A stretch of 30,953 nucleotides of DNA, from positions 1 through 30,953 of the forward strand of contig JAEEWS010000037.1 of the NCBI GenBank assembly GCA_016287765.1. The letters run 5' to 3'. A model generated the notes under the pieces. It was not told the origin of the DNA and made no database searches. It saw nothing but the letters and a program-made list of their open reading frames with translations. Position 1 is the first letter of the stretch; the number at the start of each line of letters is the position of its first letter. The stretch is from Lachnospiraceae bacterium. GTDB lineage: Bacteria > Bacillota_A > Clostridia > Lachnospirales > Lachnospiraceae. A program made the position numbers and the translations under genes. Positions 9,034 through 15,535 of the stretch are shown one piece after another.

Positions 9034-9062
9034 AGTATAACAAAGAACGTTGCCAAAATCAA
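9034..9062 (-). promoter_or_regulatory. Promoter for pyrD (and possibly the genes through murD)
   Basis: On the minus strand, -35 TTGATT (9057-9062), a 17-bp spacer and -10 TATACT (9034-9039), 34 bp before the pyrD ATG. No PyrR-type attenuator fits in the short leader. Confidence 0.65.
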
Positions 9063-9078
9063 GGTGGGAAAAATCCTC

Positions 9079-9107
9079 TTGTGCCCTTCTTTTCTTTGTG
9101 CTAAAAT
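9079..9107 (+). promoter_or_regulatory. Promoter for the cyclophilin-pyrK pair
   Basis: On the plus strand, -35 TTGTGC (9079-9084), a 17-bp spacer and -10 TAAAAT (9102-9107), about 75 bp before the cyclophilin ATG. It is back-to-back with the pyrD promoter. Confidence 0.6.
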
Positions 9108-9182
9108 TTTGAGGGTTTTAAGTGGACAGGAAGTCTTTTATCCCTGTCTTAACCACGGAAAAATAAAATCAAGGAGATAATC

Positions 9183-9710
9183 ATGGCAAATCCTATCGTA
9201 ACCATTAAAATGGAAAATGGCGATCTGATCAAAGTGGAACTTTATCCCGAGATCGCTCCCAATACTGTAAACAACTTTATTTCTCTGGTAAACAAGGGCT
9301 TTTACAACGGTCTCATCTTCCACCGCGTGATCCCCGGCTTCATGATCCAGGGCGGTTGTCCCGATGGAACAGGCATGGGTGGTCCCGGCTATTCCATTAA
9401 AGGAGAGTTCGCACAGAACGGTTTTAAGAACGATCTTAAGCACAGCCGCGGCGTGATCTCCATGGCCCGCGCTATGCATCCCGATTCTGCCGGAAGCCAG
9501 TTCTTCATTATGCATGCGGATGCCCCTCACCTCGACGGTGGATATGCAGCATTCGGTAAAGTTATTGAAGGTATGGAAGCTGTAGACCGTGTAGCATCCG
9601 TAGACACCGACTGGAACGATCATCCCACTCTCACCCAGAGAATGGAAACCGTTACCGTTGACACCTTCGGAGTAGATTACGACGAACCCAAGACTGTTAA
9701 AGAAAGATAA
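9183..9710 (+). CDS. Cyclophilin-type peptidyl-prolyl cis-trans isomerase
   Basis: Catalyses proline isomerisation during protein folding. There is no signal peptide, so it is cytoplasmic. The cyclophilin core is intact: FHRVIPGFMIQGG with the catalytic Arg, GYSIKGEF, HSRGVISMARA, SAGSQFFIMHADAPHLDGGYAAFGKV. At 175 residues it is a standard single-domain bacterial form. AAGGAGA lies 6 bp upstream of the ATG. pyrK starts 4 bp after its stop, so the two are cotranscribed. No functional reason for pairing with pyrK is evident. Confidence 0.93.
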   Translation: MANPIVTIKMENGDLIKVELYPEIAPNTVNNFISLVNKGFYNGLIFHRVIPGFMIQGGCPDGTGMGGPGYSIKGEFAQNGFKNDLKHSRGVISMARAMHPDSAGSQFFIMHADAPHLDGGYAAFGKVIEGMEAVDRVASVDTDWNDHPTLTQRMETVTVDTFGVDYDEPKTVKER

Positions 9711-9714
9711 GATA

Positions 9715-10485
9715 ATGGCTAAGATAAAGTCTATAAAAGAAATATCAAAGGACATTTTCGATATGACCCTTCTCGCTCCTGAGATCGCATCCGAAGCCAA
9801 AGCAGGCCAATTCGTTAATGTCTATCTGAAAGATGCTTCCAGGCTCCTTCCCCGTCCCATAAGCATCTGCGGTTTTGACAGTGCCGAGGGTACTGTCCGT
9901 CTGGTTTTCAGGATCGCGGGCGAAGGAACAAGAGAGCTTTCAAAGATGCGGGAAGATGAAGATATAAAGGTGCTGGGGCCTTTAGGTAACGGCTTCCTCC
10001 CCGTAAGCGAAAAAAGAGCTCTTCTCTTCGGCGGAGGCATTGGGATCCCTCCCATGCTGGGCCTTGCAAAACAGCTTTCCGAAAAAGGTCTGAAGGTCAC
10101 TTCTGTTCTTGGTTACAGAGATTTCTCCCTTTTCCTGGCCGAGGAGTTCAAAGCCTACGGTGATCTTATCATTGCCACCGATGACGGAAGCTGCGGTTTT
10201 CACGGTAACGTGGTGGAAGCGATAAAGTCCGCATCCGGGATGGATCTTTCGGACACCTGTCTTTACGCCTGCGGCCCTCTTCCCATGTTAAAAGGCCTTA
10301 AAGCCTTTGCGAATGAAAAAGGCTTAAACGCCCAGATCTCCATGGAAGAACGTATGGCCTGCGGTATCGGAGCCTGTCTCGCATGTGTATGCAAGACTGC
10401 TGAAGTGGACGGCCACTCCAATGTCAAAAATAAACGCATATGTAAAGACGGCCCTGTATTCTTTGCAAATGAAATAGATATCTGA
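9715..10485 (+). CDS. pyrK: Dihydroorotate dehydrogenase electron-transfer subunit PyrK
   Basis: An FAD and [2Fe-2S] subunit linking the PyrD FMN to NAD. The ferredoxin-reductase fold shows the FAD motif RPISIC (47-52) and a nucleotide-binding FGGGIGIPPM (105-114). The iron-sulfur ligands are Cys216, Cys221, Cys224 and Cys243 in MACGIGACLACVCK...RICKDGPVF. The length of 256 is normal. The ribosome site is weak, so it probably relies on coupling to the cyclophilin gene 4 bp upstream. It reads away from pyrD instead of sitting next to it. A bidirectional terminator follows. Confidence 0.92.
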   Translation: MAKIKSIKEISKDIFDMTLLAPEIASEAKAGQFVNVYLKDASRLLPRPISICGFDSAEGTVRLVFRIAGEGTRELSKMREDEDIKVLGPLGNGFLPVSEKRALLFGGGIGIPPMLGLAKQLSEKGLKVTSVLGYRDFSLFLAEEFKAYGDLIIATDDGSCGFHGNVVEAIKSASGMDLSDTCLYACGPLPMLKGLKAFANEKGLNAQISMEERMACGIGACLACVCKTAEVDGHSNVKNKRICKDGPVFFANEIDI

Positions 10486-10488
10486 CAT

Positions 10489-10525
10489 AAAAAAGTTCAG
10501 CGCACGTACACGCTGAACTTTTTTT
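10489..10525. terminator. Bidirectional terminator between pyrK and argD
   Basis: Inverted arms GTTCAGCG (10495-10502) and CGCTGAAC (10511-10518) are flanked by an A-run on the left and a T-run on the right, so it can stop transcripts from both directions. It lies exactly between two convergent genes. Confidence 0.9.
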
Positions 10526-10526
10526 A

Positions 10527-11711
10527 TTATAAACTCTTCTCCAGTTTTTCTATCATTTCGTCCACATGCTTCTTCTCAGCAATAAGAGGAGGAAGGAAAC
10601 GGATCACGTTCTTACCCGCTGCGATGGTGATGAGGCCGTTATCCATACCCTTTTTAACCATCTCATGAACATCAAACTTAAATTCCAGGCCCTGCATCAT
10701 CTTGATGCCACGGTGGTCAACGACCATATCTGCATGCTTCTTTGCAAATTTTTCAAGCTTATCCCAAAGATAATCTCCGATCTTGTTTGCATTTTCAAGA
10801 AGCTTCTTCTCTTCGAAAATATCAAAAACCTTACTTACAGCCGCACATACAAGGGGATTTCCTCCGTAGGTGGAGCCGTGATCTCCGGGTACAAGTGCAG
10901 TCGCCACTTTTTCCTTAGCTCCGAAGGCTCCCACGGGGACACCGCTGCCCAGGCCCTTTGCACAGGTGATGATGTCGGGAGTTACTCCCAGTGCCTGATA
11001 AGCAAACATCTTCCCGGTACGTCCCATGCCGCACTGTACTTCATCCAGTATAAGGAGGATGTCCTTCTCATCGCAGAGCTTACGAACTCCTTTTAGAAAA
11101 TCGCAGGTAGCGGGATGGATACCGCCCTCCCCCTGTAAGGTTTCCATGATGATCGCGGCGGTCTTATCCGTCACCAGATCCTTAACGCATTGAAGATCAT
11201 TGTACTCGGCAAATTTTACATTTCCGATAAGAGGCTCAAAAGGAATGCGATAGCTTTCCGTGCCTGTAACAGCCACAGCTCCCATGGTACGACCGTGGAA
11301 GGAATGGTTCATGGCGATGATCTCACTGTCCGCCTTTTTGTGCTTATTATAATAGTACTTTCTGGCAAGCTTTATGGCTCCTTCAACAGCTTCCGTACCG
11401 CTGTTTGTGAAGAACACACGGTCCATTCCCGAAGCCTTGGTGAACTTCTCTGCCGCAAGAGTAGCGGGAACGTTATAATAATAATTGGAGGTGTGGGTAA
11501 GCTTTCCGATCTGCTCGGTCAGTGCCGCATTATACTCCGGATCGTTGTATCCGATGGCAAATACGCCGATACCTGCCGCAAAATCCAGATACTCCTTGCC
11601 GTCATTGTCATAAAGGTACATGCCCTTACCATGATCCAGAACAAGTGGATATCTTCCGTAGGTATGCATAAGAACCTTTTCGGCCCTTTCCATTACTTCA
11701 TTAGTTTCCAT
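10527..11711 (-). CDS. argD: Acetylornithine aminotransferase
   Basis: PLP-dependent conversion of N-acetylglutamate semialdehyde to N-acetylornithine in arginine synthesis. Class III aminotransferase features: FTNSGTEAVEGAIKLARKYY (101-120), NHSFHGRT (135-142), LDEVQCGMGRTG (222-233) and PLP Lys252 in TCAKGLGSG. The correct start is METNEV at 11709-11711, with AAGGAGA 6 bp upstream, giving 394 residues. The frame stays open 17 codons further, but those codons (reading MNPGDGVSGSF...) are translation of a REP-like palindrome. It is the last gene of the argC-GNAT-argJ-argB-argD run and is separated from argB by 102 bp holding that palindrome. Confidence 0.95.
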   Translation of the reverse strand: METNEVMERAEKVLMHTYGRYPLVLDHGKGMYLYDNDGKEYLDFAAGIGVFAIGYNDPEYNAALTEQIGKLTHTSNYYYNVPATLAAEKFTKASGMDRVFFTNSGTEAVEGAIKLARKYYYNKHKKADSEIIAMNHSFHGRTMGAVAVTGTESYRIPFEPLIGNVKFAEYNDLQCVKDLVTDKTAAIIMETLQGEGGIHPATCDFLKGVRKLCDEKDILLILDEVQCGMGRTGKMFAYQALGVTPDIITCAKGLGSGVPVGAFGAKEKVATALVPGDHGSTYGGNPLVCAAVSKVFDIFEEKKLLENANKIGDYLWDKLEKFAKKHADMVVDHRGIKMMQGLEFKFDVHEMVKKGMDNGLITIAAGKNVIRFLPPLIAEKKHVDEMIEKLEKSL

Positions 11712-11726
11712 AATTATCTCCTTTTG

Positions 11727-11810
11727 CGAAAATGAACCGCTAACCCCGTCCCCGGGGTTCATTTCAAAAAAATGAACCTTGGGGACGGGGTTAGTGGTTC
11801 ATTTTTTTCG
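11727..11810. repeat. REP-like palindrome inside the arginine operon
   Basis: Arms at 11727-11764 and 11770-11810 are nearly perfect inverted copies (about 3 mismatches), each containing the AACCCCGTCCCC / GGGGACGGGGTT core and GGTTCATTT. A 5-bp loop separates them. Transcribed, this would be a very stable hairpin between argB and argD. The same core recurs at 30877-30953. Palindromes of this kind are typical of REP elements mobilised by RAYT transposases, but no RAYT gene is in the window. Confidence 0.85.
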
Positions 11811-11813
11811 AAA

Positions 11814-12692
11814 TCAGTCTACGGTTTTGTAGATGGCTGTTCCGATACCTTTGTCAGTGAAGAACTCAAGGAGCAGGCAGTGAGCCATTCTTCCGTCCAG
11901 GATATGAACGGAGCCTACGCCCTGCTCTATTGCATGGATGCAATTATTTATCTTGGGAAGCATTCCGCCTCCGATATTGCCGTTTTTCATAAGGGTCTCA
12001 GCTTCCGCTATGGAAAGTCTGGAGATCAATGTACTCTTATCCTTGGGATCCTTGCATACGCCTTCGATATCGGTAAGGAAGGTGAGCTTCTCGGCATCAA
12101 GTGCCTCTGCAATGGCACAGGCCGCATCATCCGCGTTGATGTTGTAGGCCTGGAAATTATCGTCAAGTCCGATGGGCGCCACAACGGGAACAAAATCCTG
12201 CTCAAGTAAGGATAAAAGAAGGGAAGGATCCACTTTGTCGATGTCACCCACAAAGCCAATATCCTGACCTTCAACAGTGGCACGCTTTACATGAAGGGTA
12301 CATCCGTCCTTACCGCATATACCTGCGCTCTTGATCCCCAGCTGCTCCATGAACTGAACCAGGTTCTTGTTTACCTTGTTAAGAACCATCTCGGCAACTT
12401 CCATTGTTTCCGCGTCGGTAACACGCTTTCCTGCCACAAAGACAGGTTCCTTGCCCAAAAGGCCTACCCATTTGGAGATCTCCTTACCGCCGCCGTGAAC
12501 GATAACAGGCTTCATGCCCACAAGTTTAAGAAGAGCCACGTCCTTGATGACGTTCTTCTGGATCTCGGGATCCACCATGGCAGAACCGCCATACTTTACT
12601 ACAACGATCTTGCCGCTGAATTTCTGGATATAGGGAAGTGCTTCGATGAGCACATCCGCACGATTGTTTTCAGAGAGATATGAATACTCCAT
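11814..12692 (-). CDS. argB: Acetylglutamate kinase
   Basis: Phosphorylates N-acetylglutamate, the second step of arginine synthesis. Amino-acid-kinase motifs: VVKYGGSAM (31-39), [11 protein letters not shown], a substrate-binding [26 protein letters not shown] and GGMLPKI. It has 292 residues, with the N-terminal helix (about 1-25) that precedes the kinase core in arginine-inhibitable, hexameric ArgB, so feedback inhibition by arginine is plausible. AAAGGA precedes the ATG. It lies 50 bp after argJ. Confidence 0.95.
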   Translation of the reverse strand: MEYSYLSENNRADVLIEALPYIQKFSGKIVVVKYGGSAMVDPEIQKNVIKDVALLKLVGMKPVIVHGGGKEISKWVGLLGKEPVFVAGKRVTDAETMEVAEMVLNKVNKNLVQFMEQLGIKSAGICGKDGCTLHVKRATVEGQDIGFVGDIDKVDPSLLLSLLEQDFVPVVAPIGLDDNFQAYNINADDAACAIAEALDAEKLTFLTDIEGVCKDPKDKSTLISRLSIAEAETLMKNGNIGGGMLPKINNCIHAIEQGVGSVHILDGRMAHCLLLEFFTDKGIGTAIYKTVD

Positions 12693-12742
12693 TTTTCTTG
12701 TCCTTTTTTAATATATGTTAGTTTTAACCGGCCGTAAAAGCA

Positions 12743-13972
12743 TCAGCTTCTGTAGTCGGCGTTTATCTTAACGTAATCATAGGTGAGATCACAGCCCCAG
12801 GCAGTAGCCTCAGCCTTGCCTTCCTTCATATCGCAGGTAGCTGTAACAGCCTTTCCGGAAAGGATCTTTGTTGCCAGTTCCTCGTTAAAATCGAGTGGAA
12901 CGCCCTTTTCCACCAGCTGCTCACAGCCGTTTTCGCTGGAAATGGTGATGTCCACATTATAAGGATCGAAGTCAACTCCGGAATAACCCAGAGCACACAT
13001 GATCCTGCCCACATTGGCATCATTTCCGTATACCGCTGCCTTGGTCAGGCTGCTCTTTATAACGGAAAGAGCAAGCGTCTTTGCCTTTGCCTTATCAGCC
13101 GCATTTACCACCTTGACCTCAAAAAGCTTGGTTGCGCCTTCACCGTCGGCTGCGATATTCTTAGCCATGAATAAAGTTACTCCGTGGAGTGCTTCCTTAA
13201 ACACAGCGAAATCAGCACTGTTTTCCTCAGTGATCTCTGAATTACCCGCAAGCCCGTTAGCAAGGAGCATTACGGAATCATTGGTGGAAGTATCACCGTC
13301 TACAGATACCATGTTAAAGGTGTCTTCGATATCCTCTCGAAGTGCCTTGAGCATCAAAGCCTTATCTATGCATACATCTGTAGTGATAAAAGCCAGCATG
13401 GTGCACATATTGGGATGGATCATACCCGAACCTTTGCACATACCGCCTATAACGCACTTCTTACCGCCGGCTTCAAACTCGAAAGCGATCTGCTTATTGT
13501 GTGTATCCGTGGTCATTATGGCTTTGGATGCTTCCTCTCCTGCCTCTATAGTATCGGAAAGTTTGGTTGCAAGCACCTTTGTGCCTTCCACTATTCTTTC
13601 TATGGGAAGCTGCTTTCCTATAACACCCGTAGATGCCACAAGAACCTCAGAATCCTTTAAGTTCAGAGCTTCCTTAGCCGCATCGCTTGTCTTTTCACAA
13701 TAGGAAAAGCCTTCTTCTCCGGTACATGCATTGGCAATGCCCGCATTGATGACTATCGCGGAAACCGGCTTGTCTCCGTCTGTGAGAGCTCTGTCCCAAA
13801 GAACCGGAGCTGCCTTTACCACATTTTTGGTGTAGGTGCCTGCAGTTTTACAGGGAACCGATGAATACACCATTGCCATATCCGTTCTGTCTTTGTATTT
13901 TATACCTGCTGCCGTACAACTTGCGGAAAAGCCGCGAGCTGCGGTAACGCCGCCTTTGATCTCTTTGATCAT
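12743..13972 (-). CDS. argJ: Bifunctional glutamate N-acetyltransferase / ornithine acetyltransferase
   Basis: Recycles the acetyl group from acetylornithine to glutamate, and in bifunctional forms also makes acetylglutamate from acetyl-CoA. Motifs: VINAGIANACTG (74-85), STGVIGKQLP (114-123), MTTDT (153-157) and the self-cleavage region KGSGMIHPNMCTMLAF, where Thr191 is the expected new N-terminal nucleophile. The residue before it is Cys190 rather than the more usual Ala. The C-terminal DGEGATKL and GNDANVGRI motifs are also present. It has 409 residues and GGAGG 8 bp upstream of the ATG. With ArgJ the pathway is cyclic, so a separate ArgA or ArgE would not be needed. argB follows. Confidence 0.95.
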   Translation of the reverse strand: MIKEIKGGVTAARGFSASCTAAGIKYKDRTDMAMVYSSVPCKTAGTYTKNVVKAAPVLWDRALTDGDKPVSAIVINAGIANACTGEEGFSYCEKTSDAAKEALNLKDSEVLVASTGVIGKQLPIERIVEGTKVLATKLSDTIEAGEEASKAIMTTDTHNKQIAFEFEAGGKKCVIGGMCKGSGMIHPNMCTMLAFITTDVCIDKALMLKALREDIEDTFNMVSVDGDTSTNDSVMLLANGLAGNSEITEENSADFAVFKEALHGVTLFMAKNIAADGEGATKLFEVKVVNAADKAKAKTLALSVIKSSLTKAAVYGNDANVGRIMCALGYSGVDFDPYNVDITISSENGCEQLVEKGVPLDFNEELATKILSGKAVTATCDMKEGKAEATAWGCDLTYDYVKINADYRS

Positions 13973-13993
13973 ATATATGCCTCCGATACTTTA

Positions 13994-14461
13994 CTAACCT
14001 TCAACACCGTCGTTAAACGCAGTGATGTTGTCTTCATTCAGAACAAAATCATAAAAGTTTATGTCGCTTCTTTCCTTCCAGCCCACCTGTTTCCAGAAGG
14101 CATTGCCTCCGGTGTTATCCCTGAAGGCAAGGAGTGAGACCTTGTTTATCCCTTCCTCGGACAGCATCTTCATGGCTCTTACCACCATTTCCTTACCGAT
14201 TCCGTGGCGTCTCATTTCCTTTTTAACGCACACATGGTAGAAATAGCCGGTTCTGCCGTCGTGACCACAGAGCACGGAACCCACGATCTCATTGTCAATG
14301 ATCGCCACAACGCTGGTGGTGGGATTTCTCTTTATAAATTTTTCTATACCTTCTTTTGAATCGTCGATACTCCTTAATCCGAAGCCCGAAATGGTCTGCC
14401 ATAAGGCATATACCTTCTCGTAGTCGGATGCGAGCATGGCGCGGATAATTACTCTTTCCAT
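13994..14461 (-). CDS. GNAT-family N-acetyltransferase within the arginine operon
   Basis: A 155-residue single-domain acetyltransferase. The acetyl-CoA loop is RRHGIGKEMV (about residues 84-93), preceded by the strand YFYHVCVKKEM and followed by NKVSLLAFRDNTGGNAFWKQVGW. It sits 21 bp before argJ and 8 bp after argC, so it is clearly cotranscribed with the arginine genes. The substrate cannot be read from the sequence. Possibilities are a small-molecule acetyltransferase, an acetylglutamate-synthase-like priming activity, or protein acetylation. The domain is much shorter than classical ArgA and has no kinase-like portion. Confidence 0.8.
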   Translation of the reverse strand: MERVIIRAMLASDYEKVYALWQTISGFGLRSIDDSKEGIEKFIKRNPTTSVVAIIDNEIVGSVLCGHDGRTGYFYHVCVKKEMRRHGIGKEMVVRAMKMLSEEGINKVSLLAFRDNTGGNAFWKQVGWKERSDINFYDFVLNEDNITAFNDGVEG

Positions 14462-14469
14462 CTTTACTC

Positions 14470-15510
14470 CTAAGGGAACATGGGAACCAGATCAAGTCCC
14501 GTATCTTCAGGTAAACCGAACATGATGTTCATGTTCTGCACCGCCTGTCCCGCAGCACCCTTCACTATATTGTCCAGAGCCCCCATCATGATCACTCTGC
14601 CTGTTCTTTCATCAAGAACAAAATTTACGTCAGTATAATTGGATCCCTCCACCCATCGGGTTTCGGGACATATTCCCTTATTTAAAACTCTTACGAACTT
14701 TTCGTTTTTATAAGCGTCTTCATAGGCCTTTCTGATGTCCTCCTCCGTAACACCCTTCTTAACATTTGCATAGGCTGTCACAAGGATACCGCGATTCATG
14801 GGTACCAGATGAGGAGTGAAGTTCAGCACCACATTCTCCCCGCTTGCATAGGAAAGCTGTTCCTCGATCTCGGGAGTGTGTCTATGGGTTGCTACGCCGT
14901 AGGCCTTGATGTTTTCGTTGACCTCACAGAAAAGGTTGTCGGTCTTTGCAGAACGTCCCGCTCCGGAAGTACCCGACTTCGCATCTATGATAAGAGTTGA
15001 AAGATCGATGAGTCCTGCCTTTGCCAGAGGATAAACCGTGAGTATGGAGCAGGTGGTATAACAGCCGGGATTTGCAAGTATCCTTGCATTCTTTACATCC
15101 TTACGGTTTATCTCGCAAAGTCCGTAAACCGCTTCCTCTATAAACTGAGGTGCTTTGTGCTCTATCTTGTACCATTTTTCATATACTTTCACGTCCTTAA
15201 GGCGGAAATCTGCGGAAAGATCGATGATCTTACATTTTTTTAGTACCTCCTCGGTAACTATGCCCGCACAATAGCCCTGGGGAGTGGCGGTGAATATCAC
15301 ATCCGCTTTTTCGGAGATCTCTGCGATATTGTCATCTCCGCAATCCTCGGAAACTATTTCTGCGGTGTTCCTGAAAATATCGGAATAGCGCTGTCCCACG
15401 TAAGACTTACTTCCATAGTGCACTATCTCAGCTTCGGGATGCTGTTTAAGTATCCTTATAAGCTCATTTCCCGCATATCCTGTTGCTCCGATTATTCCAA
15501 CCTTGATCAT
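14470..15510 (-). CDS. argC: N-acetyl-gamma-glutamyl-phosphate reductase
   Basis: NADPH-dependent reduction of acetylglutamyl phosphate to the semialdehyde. It has the Rossmann motif GIIGATGYAGNELIRIL (5-21), catalytic Cys150 in NPGCYTTC, GTSGAGRSAK, and THRHTPEIEEQL with the conserved His residues. The start is MIKVGIIG at 15508-15510, where the Rossmann strand begins, with AAAGG 7 bp upstream, giving 346 residues. A longer in-frame reading runs into the preceding gene and has no ribosome site. It lies 25 bp after the DUF2298 gene, with no separate promoter recognised. Confidence 0.95.
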   Translation of the reverse strand: MIKVGIIGATGYAGNELIRILKQHPEAEIVHYGSKSYVGQRYSDIFRNTAEIVSEDCGDDNIAEISEKADVIFTATPQGYCAGIVTEEVLKKCKIIDLSADFRLKDVKVYEKWYKIEHKAPQFIEEAVYGLCEINRKDVKNARILANPGCYTTCSILTVYPLAKAGLIDLSTLIIDAKSGTSGAGRSAKTDNLFCEVNENIKAYGVATHRHTPEIEEQLSYASGENVVLNFTPHLVPMNRGILVTAYANVKKGVTEEDIRKAYEDAYKNEKFVRVLNKGICPETRWVEGSNYTDVNFVLDERTGRVIMMGALDNIVKGAAGQAVQNMNIMFGLPEDTGLDLVPMFP

Positions 15511-15535
15511 AATATTGCCTTTCGTTTTCTGAGAT

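Noticed and set aside
9124..9155. Hairpin GACAGG...CCTGTC upstream of the cyclophilin gene
   Set aside because: A 6-bp stem with a loop of about 10 nt and no T-run; likely chance.
9138..9800. Minus-strand open frame of 220 codons over the cyclophilin gene
   Set aside because: The plus-strand cyclophilin has full motifs, a promoter and a ribosome site; the reverse frame has none.
12999..13703. Long plus-strand open frame of 234 codons
   Set aside because: It lies wholly antisense to argJ, has no ribosome site and a composition produced by the codon bias of the real gene.
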